Origin: Microtetraspora sp. NBRC 13810
GTDB lineage: Bacteria; Actinomycetota; Actinomycetes; Streptosporangiales; Streptosporangiaceae
Direction: 5' to 3'
Assembly (NCBI RefSeq): GCF_030268685.1
Contig: NZ_BSRQ01000024.1
Location: 82,968-146,967, forward strand
Length of the DNA stretch: 64,000 bases
In this document: positions 35,614 through 44,591 of the stretch, piece by piece
How the letters are laid out: each line of letters begins with the position of its first letter
How positions within the stretch are numbered: the first letter of the stretch is position 1
Notes under the pieces: model-generated
Databases searched by the model: none
Seen by the model: the letters and a program-made list of their open reading frames with translations, nothing else
What the model was told of the DNA's origin: nothing
Made by a program: the position numbers and the translations under genes

Positions 35614-36986
35614 TCGACCTCGACCACCCCCTGTTCAAGATCCTCGCCATCCTGCTCCTGCTCGCCGCCTGGCGGCGCTGGGCCCCGACTTCCTACTGGT
35701 ACGTCCTCGTCTTTCCCCGTAAAGCCATCTGGCTGCGCTGGTCCTGGCGCCACGTCGCCTCCGGCTGCGGACTGACCAAGAAGCGCTACCGCTGGTGGTT
35801 CACCACCGTTCCCGGATTGGTCGCCTCTACCGGCGTCGTACGCGTCAAGCGCCGCTTCCAACGCGTCGCGGTCGACACCAAGCCCTGGATGGGCCTGCCC
35901 TGGCCCACCCGCGGCGGCTTCCGCATCACCTTCCACCTGCTCGACGGACAGGTGCCCGACGACTACGCGAAAGTCTGCGAGCGCCTCGCACACGCCTGGC
36001 GGATCGAAGCGGTTCGGGTCGTCGGCTCCCGGCCCGGCCGCGTCACCCTCCAAGGCATCAACCACGACCCCCTCGCCCACGTCGCACCCGCCGTACCCCC
36101 GACCGAACCACGCGACGGCTGGCGGGCCGACGACCTGCTACGGCCGATCGTCGGGGTCCTGGAGACCGGCGCGGCCTGGCGGATGGACCTGCGGCTCATC
36201 CCGCACTGGATGAACGCCGGCGCCACCCAGTCAGGCAAGTCCAACCTGATCAACGCCCTCATCGTCGGCCTGTCCCCGCAACCGGTCGCCCTGGTCGGCT
36301 TCGACCTCAAGGGCGGGGTGGAGCTGTCGGCCTACGCGGCTCGACTGACCGCGCTTGCCACTACCCGCGCCGAGTGCCTCGACCTGCTCAGCGACCTCAT
36401 CGCCGTCATGGGCGCCCGGATGCTGGCCTGTCGCCGCTACGGGGTGCGCGACATCTGGCAACTCCCCGATGCCTCCCGACCGATCCCGGTCGTGGTCCTG
36501 GTCGACGAGGTCGCAGAGCTGTTCCTGACCGCCGACAAGGCTGAGAAGGATCAAGTCACCCGTACGGCTACCGCACTGCTGCGCATCGCCCAGCTCGGTC
36601 GCGCCTTCGGTATCCACCTGATCCTGTCCGGCCAGCGCATCGGCTCCGACCTCGGCCCCGGCGTGACCGCGCTGCGTGCCCAGATCGGCGGACGGGTCTG
36701 CCACCGAGTCAACGACCCCGAAACCGCGGTGATGACCCTCGGCGACCTCGACCCCGACGCCCTCGTAGCCGCCCGCTCCATCGCCCCCGAACTCCCCGGC
36801 GTAGCTGTGATCACCGGATCCGACGGCCGGTGGTACCGCGCCCGGTCCGGCTACGTCTCCACCACCGCCGCCGAGCAAGCCGCCCACACCTACGCACAGA
36901 TGACCCCCTCCTGGGCGCAGGTCGCCGCCTCCGGCCTCGGCCACGAACTCCCCGGCGTCGACAACATCCCCGAGATCGCCGCCTAA
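35610..36986 (+). CDS. traB: TraB-type FtsK/SpoIIIE DNA translocase
   Basis: 458 residues from GTG 35610. An N-terminal hydrophobic segment (LFKILAILLLLAAWRRW) anchors it. Walker A GATQSGKSNL is at about 203-212, Walker B VVVLVDEVAELF at about 293, and the C-terminal part has GTRICHRV-like residues (IGGRVCHRVNDPETAVMTLG). TraB proteins move double-stranded AICE or plasmid DNA between hyphae through a hexameric ring that binds clt repeats. SpdB follows in the same operon. Confidence 0.92.
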   Translation: MIDLDHPLFKILAILLLLAAWRRWAPTSYWYVLVFPRKAIWLRWSWRHVASGCGLTKKRYRWWFTTVPGLVASTGVVRVKRRFQRVAVDTKPWMGLPWPTRGGFRITFHLLDGQVPDDYAKVCERLAHAWRIEAVRVVGSRPGRVTLQGINHDPLAHVAPAVPPTEPRDGWRADDLLRPIVGVLETGAAWRMDLRLIPHWMNAGATQSGKSNLINALIVGLSPQPVALVGFDLKGGVELSAYAARLTALATTRAECLDLLSDLIAVMGARMLACRRYGVRDIWQLPDASRPIPVVVLVDEVAELFLTADKAEKDQVTRTATALLRIAQLGRAFGIHLILSGQRIGSDLGPGVTALRAQIGGRVCHRVNDPETAVMTLGDLDPDALVAARSIAPELPGVAVITGSDGRWYRARSGYVSTTAAEQAAHTYAQMTPSWAQVAASGLGHELPGVDNIPEIAA

Positions 36987-37007
36987 TCCTGGAAGGAGAA
37001 CACCACC

Positions 37008-37739
37008 GTGACCACGACCGCGCCTCGCCTGGCCCTACGGCTGGCCGACTCCGCCCCCGTCCTCATCCTCGCCCTGATCGCCGGGGCCGGCAGCTTCACC
37101 CACATCCGCGACACCGCCACCGAACACGGACAGGACGGCTGGATGGCCTGGGCCGTGGCCATCTGCGTCGACCTCACGTGCGTCATGGCCGCGCGGGAAC
37201 GGCAACGCGACAAGAAGAACGGGCGGGAACGAGACGGCTGGATCTCATGGCCCACCCTCGTCCTCGTCGGCGGGATCGTCCTGTCCCTAGCCGCCAACCT
37301 CGCCCAAGCCGAACCCTCGACCTGGGGATGGATCACCGCCGCGACCCCGGCCGGGGCGTTCCTGATCGCGGTCTCCATGCTGGAGCGCCGCGCCTCAGAA
37401 CCCCGTCCCGAACCGTCCCCGGCACTCGTCCCCGCTGCGGACGCCGTACCGGAAACCCTCCCCGCGAGCATCCCCGAACCCTCGGCGCCTGCCCTGCTGT
37501 CCGGCCTCACTGTCCCCGGCGAGAACGGCCAGAACGAACAGAACGGCACCGAGAACGGCCAGAACGAAGCCGGTACGACCGGTGCGCTTCTCGACTACGC
37601 CCGCCGCGTCGCCGACGAACACCACGCCCGACACGGCAGACCCATCACCCGCGACACCCTGCGCGCCCGCCTCGGCGTCTCCAGCCAACTCGCCTCCGAC
37701 CTCCTGCGCTCCCTACGCGACAGCCCCGAACCCGCCTGA
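37008..37739 (+). CDS. spdB: SpdB-like spread protein (DUF2637) with C-terminal wHTH
   Basis: 243 residues. Four hydrophobic segments (VLILALIAGAGSFTHI, MAWAVAICVDLTCVMAA, TLVLVGGIVLSLAANLAQA, WITAATPAGAFLIAVSM) give the DUF2637 membrane module. A Pro/Glu-rich linker is followed by DYARRVADEHHARHGRPITR and LRARLGVSSQLASDLLRSL, a HTH that reads as a DNA-binding tail. SpdB proteins help spread the element between mycelial compartments with TraB. SD is AAGGAGAAC. Confidence 0.85.
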   Translation: MTTTAPRLALRLADSAPVLILALIAGAGSFTHIRDTATEHGQDGWMAWAVAICVDLTCVMAARERQRDKKNGRERDGWISWPTLVLVGGIVLSLAANLAQAEPSTWGWITAATPAGAFLIAVSMLERRASEPRPEPSPALVPAADAVPETLPASIPEPSAPALLSGLTVPGENGQNEQNGTENGQNEAGTTGALLDYARRVADEHHARHGRPITRDTLRARLGVSSQLASDLLRSLRDSPEPA

Positions 37740-37756
37740 CAACGAAGGACACCCCC

Positions 37757-38122
37757 ATGAACACCACCGACCACCGCACCGCGGTCATCACCGGACTCCT
37801 CGACCTCGCCGCCTTCCTGGAAGCCAACCCCGACGTCCCCGTCCCGACCCTCCCCAAGCTCCTCCACTTCGCCACCGGAACCGACCCCGACATGTGCGCC
37901 GAGATCGACGCCATCGCCCACCTCCTCGGCACCGCCATCGACCCCGGCGACATCGGCTACGGCCACTACCGAACCAGCCGCACCTTCGGGCCGGTCGAGT
38001 ACACGGCCGTGGGCATCCTCGCCCACGCCAAAGCCCGCTACGACGCCGAAAGCTCCTACTTCGGCTGCGTCGAACCCGACCCCATCACTCCCGCCGCCGG
38101 CCTCCCGGCTCACGCCGCCTGA
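37757..38122 (+). CDS. hypothetical AICE protein
   Basis: 121 residues. It starts MNTTDHRTAVITGLLDLAAF and has helical segments plus a C-terminal YDAESSYFGCVEPDP. No family is recognised, but such proteins sit between spdB and rep in AICEs. AAGGAC precedes the ATG. Co-transcribed with neighbours. Confidence 0.65.
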   Translation: MNTTDHRTAVITGLLDLAAFLEANPDVPVPTLPKLLHFATGTDPDMCAEIDAIAHLLGTAIDPGDIGYGHYRTSRTFGPVEYTAVGILAHAKARYDAESSYFGCVEPDPITPAAGLPAHAA

Positions 38123-38138
38123 TCAAGGAGAACCCCTC

Positions 38139-38315
38139 ATGCGCATCCGCATCGACGGCACCTACGCCGAACTCGCCTACGCCACCAACAAGATCCGCAC
38201 GATCCTCCCGGTCGGTTCGGTCTCGCCGATCTTCCCGCTCCACGAACGGCCCTACACCTGGCGCGTGTTCATCAACACCGCCCCCAAGCGCAACGAGGGG
38301 AGGTGGATCACGTGA
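38139..38315 (+). CDS. small conserved AICE protein
   Basis: 58 residues (MRIRIDGTYAELAYATNKIR...), beginning 8 bp after AAGGAG. It has a beta-strand-like N-terminus and a RPYTWRVFIN segment. Its stop overlaps the next gene start in GTGA. No known function. Confidence 0.6.
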   Translation: MRIRIDGTYAELAYATNKIRTILPVGSVSPIFPLHERPYTWRVFINTAPKRNEGRWIT

Positions 38316-38458
38316 CCGACACCCCCGATGACCCCGACGACCGCGCCCCGTTCATCGCCCCCGCTCCGAAGCGCTGGCTGTGCTGCCACTGCGGAGGAAC
38401 CGGCGTCGACAGCCACAGCCAGACCTGCGAGCACTGCGAGGGCCTCGGCTTCAGCTGA
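38312..38458 (+). CDS. small zinc-finger protein (DnaJ-type CxxCxGxG)
   Basis: 48 residues from GTG 38312. The C-terminal half has CCHCGGTGVDSHSQTCEHCE, a pair of CxxCxGxG-like knuckles as in the DnaJ zinc domain. It is translationally coupled to the previous small protein. A role in DNA or protein binding before replication is only a guess. Confidence 0.6.
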   Translation: MTDTPDDPDDRAPFIAPAPKRWLCCHCGGTGVDSHSQTCEHCEGLGFS

Positions 38459-38562
38459 GAGTCCTCAGCGCCCCCGGCGTGACCACACATCCGCCAAGAC
38501 GTCCGCCACGTCGGGGGCCATCCCACACCGAACATCCACAGCCCGGAAGGGACACCCCCATC

Positions 38563-39939
38563 ATGCCAAGCACCTACGCGGTAGCCGGGATGATCACCCG
38601 GCTCCACGACCCCCAATACGCCCGCTGGGCCTCCCAGATCCGCCGGACCGGCGGCTGCCGACAGCCCATCCACCTGCGTGGCCACGTCCACCACGTCGAC
38701 CCCACCACCGGCAAGCGCCTGCACAGCTACAGCACCGCAGGCGAACCCGACGGCATTCTGCGACTGCCCTGCAAGACCCGTCGCGCGACTCGCTGTCCCT
38801 CCTGCGCCGAGACCTACCGCTCCGACACCTATCAACTCGTCCGCGCCGGCCTCGTCGGCGGCAAGGGCGTCCCCGCCTCGGTCACCGCCCACCCCTGCCT
38901 TTTCGTCACCCTCACCGCCCCCTCCTTCGGCACCGTCCACACCCGCCGAGAGAAGAACGGCACCGTCCAGCCCTGCCACGCCCGACGAGACGCGACCACC
39001 TGCCCGCACGGACGCGTCATGTCCTGCACCGCCCGGCACGGAGCCGACGAATCGTGCCTCGGAGAACCGCTGTGCCCGGAGTGCTACGACTACGCGGGCA
39101 GCGTGCTGTTCAACGCCATGTCCCCGGAACTGTGGCGCCGCTTCACCGAAGCCCTGCGCCGGCGCATCGCCAAGAACGCCGGACTGACGCAACGGGAGCT
39201 GCGCGAGCAGGCCGTCATCTCCTTCGCCAAAGTCGCCGAGTACCAGCGGCGCGGGGTTGTCCACTTCCACGCCGTGATCCGGGTCGACGGTCCCGAGGGG
39301 CCGATCACCACTCCGCCGGCCTGGGCGACGGCCGACCTGATGACCGACGCCGTACAACACGCCGCCTCCGCCGTTGCGGTCACCGTCCCCGCAGTACCCG
39401 GTGAACCCACCCGGGCCTTCAGCTGGGGAACCCAACTCGACGTACGCCAAATCACCCTGAACGGTGACCTCACTGACCAGGCCGTAGCCGCTTACATCGC
39501 CAAGTACGCCACCAAAGCCGCCGAATGCGTCGGCACCCTGGACCGGCGCATCAACCCCCTCGACGACCTGAGCGCGCTCCCGATCCGCGACCATGCCCGA
39601 CGCCTTATCGCCGAGTGCATGCGCCTGGGCGCCCTCGACGAGCTGACCGAGTTCCGGCTCATCAAATGGGCGAACATGCTGGGCTTCCGCGGCCACTTCG
39701 CAACGAAGAGCCGTCGCTACTCCACCACCATGGGCAAGCTCCGTGAAGCACGCGCCGAACACGTACGCCGTGAGCAGGTCACCGCAGGATGGCTCCCTCT
39801 CTTCGACGAGGACACCGTTCTAGTGATCTCCCATTGGGAGTACGTCGGAAAGGGCCTGTCGGTCGGTGACGCGCTTCTCGCCGCCGCGTTGACCGGAAGA
39901 CCTCTGCTCCCGCCCTCGGTGCCCGGGGGAGGTGTCTGA
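38563..39939 (+). CDS. repSA: RepSA-type rolling-circle replication initiator
   Basis: 458 residues from MPSTYAVAGMITR. The first third has zinc-binding pairs (RCPSCAETYRSD, CLGEPLCPECYDYAG). The HUH histidines are in VVHFHAVIRVDG, followed by the C-terminal region with ITLNGDLTDQAVAAYIAKYA, where a catalytic Tyr may lie. This is the pSAM2 RepSA family, which nicks the AICE origin after excision. Its stop overlaps the xis start in TGATG. Confidence 0.9.
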   Translation: MPSTYAVAGMITRLHDPQYARWASQIRRTGGCRQPIHLRGHVHHVDPTTGKRLHSYSTAGEPDGILRLPCKTRRATRCPSCAETYRSDTYQLVRAGLVGGKGVPASVTAHPCLFVTLTAPSFGTVHTRREKNGTVQPCHARRDATTCPHGRVMSCTARHGADESCLGEPLCPECYDYAGSVLFNAMSPELWRRFTEALRRRIAKNAGLTQRELREQAVISFAKVAEYQRRGVVHFHAVIRVDGPEGPITTPPAWATADLMTDAVQHAASAVAVTVPAVPGEPTRAFSWGTQLDVRQITLNGDLTDQAVAAYIAKYATKAAECVGTLDRRINPLDDLSALPIRDHARRLIAECMRLGALDELTEFRLIKWANMLGFRGHFATKSRRYSTTMGKLREARAEHVRREQVTAGWLPLFDEDTVLVISHWEYVGKGLSVGDALLAAALTGRPLLPPSVPGGGV

Positions 39940-40133
39940 TGCCTCGGCACGATGACAAGCTCCTCACCCTGCCCGAAGTGCTGGAGGAGTTGAACGGCAT
40001 CTCGCGCCGCACCTTCTACCGGTGGCGTGAACTCGGCAAGGCGCCCGCCTGCATCCAGTACCCCAATGACGAGCTGCGTGTCCGGCGGAGCGACCTCGAA
40101 GCATGGCTCGACTCGCTGCGGGAGGCGTCATGA
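39939..40133 (+). CDS. xis: excisionase, AlpA/MerR-like HTH
   Basis: 64 residues. The short wHTH has LLTLPEVLEELNGISRRTFY, then RWRELGKAPACIQY and VRRSDLEAWLDSL, the pattern of AICE Xis proteins. It is a DNA-bending architectural factor needed with Int for excision. Its ATGs overlap rep on one side and int on the other, so rep-xis-int form one transcript. Confidence 0.92.
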   Translation: MPRHDDKLLTLPEVLEELNGISRRTFYRWRELGKAPACIQYPNDELRVRRSDLEAWLDSLREAS

Positions 40134-40828
40134 TCACCAGCTATGACGTGCGCTTCTGGGAAGTCCGCCGGAACCGGTCGAGCAAGACGCCGTCATTCGA
40201 GGCGCGTTGGAAGGTCGGGAGTAAGCCGAAGTCCAAGACCTTCCGGACCAAGGCACTGGCTGAGAACTTCCTGTCCGACCTTCGCCAGGCGGCCAAGAAG
40301 GGAGAGGCGTTCGACCTCGCCACCGGACTGCCGGTCTCGATGTTGTCCGCGGAGCTTGAGCCCTCCGGGCCGTCCTTCCTGGAGTTCGCGCAGTCGTACG
40401 CGGTCGGCCGATGGCGGCGGACGGCTCCTCGAACGCGGGAGACCGAGGCTTACGCTCTGTTGTCGCTCGTCCCGGCATTGGTTGCGGACGTTCCGGATCG
40501 ACCGGAGGTCGACGAACTACGACACGTGTTGCGGAATCACGTGTTGCTCCCCGAGAACCGGAGAGGGGAACTGAACCGTAGGCAGGCAACGGTGCTGCGG
40601 TGGCTTGAGAAGGCATCCCTTCCATTGGTCGACCTCCAAGAGGCTCACGTCGTCAGGGGCGCGCTCGATGCCGTCTCGTCCACCTTCGACGGCAAGGAAG
40701 CGGCGGCCAATACGGTGCGGCGTAAGCGGGCGATCTTTCACCACCTTCTGGAGCTGGCGGTAGAGCAGAAGGTGTTCACGGCCAACCCCCTGCACGAGAT
40801 CAAATGGAAGCCACCCAAGGCCGTCACT

Positions 40829-41743
40829 GAGCCTTTTTCATCCTGGCGGTAGAGGTGCTGATCACGACATGATCGCAGGTCGGGGGTTCGCCTGAAGACG
40901 TAGTAGAGCCCCTGGTAGACGGGTTGATCACCACAATCTGTCCGTCACCACCAGGAGCTCTGGGTGCTGTTCTACCGTGCCTCGGTCGATTTGTCGCGTT
41001 CAACGCTGAACTACGTGGCCGGGCTGATCCGCCGGCACCGCAAGGCGATCGGATCGACCTGGCGGCTGCTCAACCCCGGACAGCAAGCGCTGCCGGTACT
41101 GGTCCACCTGCGCAAGGGCGAGACCTTCGACGAGCTCGGAGCCGGTTTCGGCCTGTCAACGGCGACGGCGTGGCGGTACGTACAGGAGACGGTGATGCTG
41201 CTGTCGGCCCGCTCGCCCAAGCTCGGGCAGGCCCTGCGCAAGGCCGGCAAGGACGGGCTTCACTACCTGGTGCTGGACGGCACGCTCATCCGTACCGATC
41301 GGATCAAGGCCGACCGCCCCTACTTCTCCGGCAAGCATCGCGTGCACGGGATGAACGTCCAGGTCATCGCCTCGCCTAGCGGGACGATCGTGTGGACCTC
41401 GGGTGCGCTGCCGGGAAAGACGCATGATCTGAGTGCGGCCCGGATCTGGGGCATCCTGCGTGCGTTGGAACATGCTGGGATCGTCGTCCTGGCGGACAAG
41501 GGCTACCAAGGAGCCGAACGCCCGGTCATCACTCCGTACAAGGGCAGGAACAAGCCCGAGCCGCAGAAACAGGCCAATCGGTCACACGCTCGCCTTCGCG
41601 GCCCGGGTGAGCGTGCGAACGCCCAGCTCAAGAGCTGGCGGATCCTCCGCAAGCTCCGATGTAGCCCCGGCAAAGCCGGACACCTATGCAAGGCCATCGC
41701 TGTCCTTCAGAACCACCGGCTTGCCCACGGATGAAAAAGGCTC
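40829..41743. mobile_element. IS5-family insertion sequence with 15-bp perfect ends and ACT target duplication
   Basis: 915 bp. The ends (GAGCCTTTTTCATCC at 40829-40843, complement at 41729-41743) are exact inverted repeats. The target ACT is duplicated at 40826-40828 and 41744-41746. It carries one DDE transposase and lies in the same orientation as the integrase it interrupts. The perfect ends and duplication suggest a recent insertion. Confidence 0.95.
40964..41734 (+). CDS. IS5-family transposase (HTH_Tnp_4/DDE_Tnp_4)
   Basis: 256 residues from GTG 40964. An N-terminal HTH (ETFDELGAGFGLSTATAWRY) precedes the DDE core with LVLDGTLIRTDR, VVLADKGYQGAERP and GERANAQLKSWR. The HGMNVQVIASPSG strand is typical. 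The stop codon lies within the right inverted repeat. It should be active, given the intact motifs. Confidence 0.93.
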   Translation: MLFYRASVDLSRSTLNYVAGLIRRHRKAIGSTWRLLNPGQQALPVLVHLRKGETFDELGAGFGLSTATAWRYVQETVMLLSARSPKLGQALRKAGKDGLHYLVLDGTLIRTDRIKADRPYFSGKHRVHGMNVQVIASPSGTIVWTSGALPGKTHDLSAARIWGILRALEHAGIVVLADKGYQGAERPVITPYKGRNKPEPQKQANRSHARLRGPGERANAQLKSWRILRKLRCSPGKAGHLCKAIAVLQNHRLAHG

Positions 41744-42461
41744 ACTGTCGTCGACCCTCGTACGGTGGTCAACCCAGCTCAGGCGAAGGAACTCCTGGCC
41801 GCGGTGCCCAAGGTCGGTCGTACCAGGGGCGTACGACTCAGGGCCATGTTCGCGTGTATCTACTATGCGGGACTGCGGCCGGAGGAGGCCGCGGACCTTC
41901 GCCTGAAGAACTGCACCCTGCCCGAATCGGGATGGGGTCAGATCATCCTTGAGAAAGCCCGACCGCAGGCGAACAAGCGGTGGACCAACTCGGGGCAGAC
42001 CCACGAATCTCGCAGCCTCAAGCATCGGGCGAAGAAGGAGACCAGAGAGATTCCCATCCCGCCTGTTCTGGTCGCCATCCTTCGCGAGCACATCAACGCC
42101 TACGGCACCGAGGACGACGGCCGGCTGTTCCGCACGACCAAGGGCGGTTCCTACTCCAGTTCGGCATGCTCCTACGTATGGCAGGAGGCTCGGGCCCTCG
42201 CCTTCACTGATGAGCAAGTAAAGTCACCGCTTGCCGCCCGGCTCTATGACCTGCGGCACGCTGCCCTGTCTCTCTGGCTCAACGCAGGCGTACCGGCTAC
42301 CGAGGTGGCCAAACGAGCCGGCCACAGCGTGGAGGTTCTCCACCGGGTATACGCCAAGTGCATGGAGGGCCAGCAGGAACGGACGAACGGAAAGATCAGC
42401 AGCGCTCTCGACGAGTGATCGCTATAGATGCTTCCCCCAGGCCCCGGCATAGGTCGGGGCC

Positions 42462-42938
42462 TCAGCCTATGTGTGGCTTACCTGTTCCTTCGAGGAAGTG
42501 ACTGATCCGTAGGCGCATTGACCCATCCATTGGTAATGAGTAGATCTCATCCCGCGGCACCCAGCGCACCTCTCGGGATTCGTCGCTCGGCGTCGGCTCT
42601 CCGCCGACGGCTCGACCGGTGAGCACGATGGAAAACTCCTGGCGGGCTTCGCCGTTGCTGGTGTAGAGAATCACATGCTTGGGGTCGGTGTACGTCCCGA
42701 CAAGGCCGGTGATCTCGCACCTGATCCCGGTTTCCTCCAACGTCTCCCGGATCGCTGCCTCGGGCAAGGACTCACCCAGGTCGATCGCGCCACCGGGGAC
42801 AGCCCAGTTGCCATTGTCGCTGCGGCGGATCATCAAGATCTTACCTGTCTTGTTGATGACCACGACGTTTACTGACGGGACCAGGCTGTTGGACTCAGGC
42901 GCAGCGGGGTCGTCATAGAAGTCGATTCGGGCGCTCAC
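42462..42938 (-). CDS. Nudix hydrolase
   Basis: 158 residues. The Nudix box is complete (residues 50-72): GAIDLGESLPEAAIRE followed by TLEETGI, with Glu56, Arg64, Glu65 and Glu68/69 in place. It hydrolyses a nucleoside diphosphate linked to another moiety. Nudix genes are frequent AICE accessories; in pSAM2 a Nudix gene is linked with transfer control. It is convergent with the integrase. Confidence 0.9.
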   Translation of the reverse strand: MSARIDFYDDPAAPESNSLVPSVNVVVINKTGKILMIRRSDNGNWAVPGGAIDLGESLPEAAIRETLEETGIRCEITGLVGTYTDPKHVILYTSNGEARQEFSIVLTGRAVGGEPTPSDESREVRWVPRDEIYSLPMDGSMRLRISHFLEGTGKPHIG

Positions 42939-42954
42939 GCTCGGGACTCTACTG

Positions 42955-44400
42955 TCATTGTGTTGGTGCGGGACCGTCTTCTAAAAGGATTCGGAAGCGT
43001 TTGATTGGAGCTTCGATGACCGATTCTCGCTCATGTGTCGAGAGTAAGGCATTATCGCAGGATGCAGCTATGTCGATATCGGGCCCCAGGATGATCCGTC
43101 GTATAATTGACTTGCGGAGAATTTTGCGCATCTCACTGGCAAGCGTTGCGGTGGCATGATCGTCGCCGGGGTTACCCCCATGTGCAATTATAGATCGAAT
43201 TGCATACGCCTTCCTAACTAATTCTTTAGTTTGTAAGCGGTCGTTATCATCATGGCCTACTAGTATAGCGGCGCGTTGGGTGACGCGACGCGTCAAGTCG
43301 CCATCCTTTTCTCTGGGGGCGGTCATCAAGTGCTCAAGAGCAGCAACGCACCAAAGTAAAATCTCCCCTGACCGTCTTTGGAAAACAATATCGCCGTCTT
43401 GGCCGATGTACGGATTAAGCGATAATAGCCTCTGTGCACTCTGTTGAAGACGATAAAAAGGGTGACTTTTTGGATTATTTACTTTTCCGCGAGGCGGCCA
43501 TGTCGCTAAATGATCAGACAGGAGGCGAAGAAACCGAAGTAGGCGTATCAGTTTTTCTCCTGAAGCCCAAAAGGGGCCGAACGAAACAACTTCATACTCA
43601 TCGTCTGGATTACCTATGGGCGTAGTGGTTAGCCTTCCGCCTTTGATCATTTCCATGTAACGCTGTGCTTCTACCTCATATTCAGATGCTATGTTTACGG
43701 GATCATCAGAAAAGAGGTTTAGGAGGAGGAGCGGTTGCCAGGCGACAATATTCAGCTCTGGTCCAAGTAGCTCGTCCATAAGAAATGCTGGGAATAGGTT
43801 ATTACTCTCTCTGGGAGAGGCGTTCTCATCAATGCGAGAGAGCATGCTGCAGGAGCCGTCGTATAAGAGTGGGTCCCATTCTGTGGACGCCGCATATAGT
43901 GCAACCGACGGAAGTGGTCGAATGGGCTCAAGATCTTTCCGGGTTGGGCGCCATAGGCGCCAACCAGCTACCTCTAAAGGTTCACTAAGATCGATATCGG
44001 CATCAATTACTACGTGACGTTGAATGGGAATCTTAGGTCCTGCCAAAAATGCCGTAATTTCGTCTATAAGAACGGATGGAATTGATTTCTGAGTGCAGAG
44101 TGCTCTTACTATGCCGAGGGAGTGTAGGCTGGTCTCGTCTATAGATCTTCCCCAGTGAACAACTGTCTGCCTGCCCGATCCTTCCCGTTGATATCTGGTC
44201 CAAGATCTTTGAAAATAGTCGTTCTGCTGAGCGATTTCTGCAGCAGCTTTATTGATCTCCTGAACAACTGGCCATCCGGCCACCTCGTTAGCTGCCTGTT
44301 GATCGGAGAGGTTGCGTAGTTGATTGCTCTGAGCGCATATCTCGACAAACAGGGTGTGAAGCTTGGCGGCTAGTACTGTATTGGGTTTCCCTAGGCTCAT
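42955..44400 (-). CDS. AICE cargo protein with HEPN-like (ApeA-type) C-terminus
   Basis: 481 residues and clearly AT-richer than the backbone. The C-terminal about 150 residues read as a HEPN bundle: LWCVAALEHLMTAPREKDG, LTRRVTQRAAILVG, then LVRKAYAIRSIIAHGG. The RSIIAH (Arg402, His407) fits the Rx4H RNase signature of HEPN domains and the position resembles ApeA_HEPN. Residues 1-310 resemble no family I can name. HEPN RNases mediate abortive infection and TA systems, so defence is likely but inferred. It sits near the right end of the AICE. Confidence 0.65.
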   Translation of the reverse strand: MSLGKPNTVLAAKLHTLFVEICAQSNQLRNLSDQQAANEVAGWPVVQEINKAAAEIAQQNDYFQRSWTRYQREGSGRQTVVHWGRSIDETSLHSLGIVRALCTQKSIPSVLIDEITAFLAGPKIPIQRHVVIDADIDLSEPLEVAGWRLWRPTRKDLEPIRPLPSVALYAASTEWDPLLYDGSCSMLSRIDENASPRESNNLFPAFLMDELLGPELNIVAWQPLLLLNLFSDDPVNIASEYEVEAQRYMEMIKGGRLTTTPIGNPDDEYEVVSFGPFWASGEKLIRLLRFLRLLSDHLATWPPRGKVNNPKSHPFYRLQQSAQRLLSLNPYIGQDGDIVFQRRSGEILLWCVAALEHLMTAPREKDGDLTRRVTQRAAILVGHDDNDRLQTKELVRKAYAIRSIIAHGGNPGDDHATATLASEMRKILRKSIIRRIILGPDIDIAASCDNALLSTHERESVIEAPIKRFRILLEDGPAPTQ

Positions 44401-44591
44401 AAGACGATCCTAGCTGTGGCGCAACTTCTTATCTACTGGATTTGCTGATGCTGTATTCATGGTCATGGCGTATGAGTTTTCCCAGCTAGATGGTGTGGTT
44501 CCGTGAACAAAGGCCTGGAAGCCGCAACTGGGTTGGCTCAGTAGACTGAGGAAGAGAGTCCGGATCTGATGTTTGGTGGCTCTCCAAAAGA

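Larger units (their letters stand above)
40130..42418 (+). pseudogene. int: tyrosine integrase interrupted by IS5-family element
   Basis: The gene is read as 40130-40828 plus 41747-42418. Removing the IS and one ACT target copy joins GCC-GTC-ACT to GTC-GTC-GAC in frame, giving an intact 456-residue integrase. It has an N-terminal SAM-like domain (RAIFHHLLELAVEQKVF), the catalytic core with YAGLRPEEAADL (Arg), YDLRHAALSLW (His/Arg) and RVYAKCMEG (Tyr). It should recombine the tRNA-Arg core. As inserted, the N-terminal part ends after about 240 residues in IS sequence, so the protein should be inactive. Confidence 0.9.
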
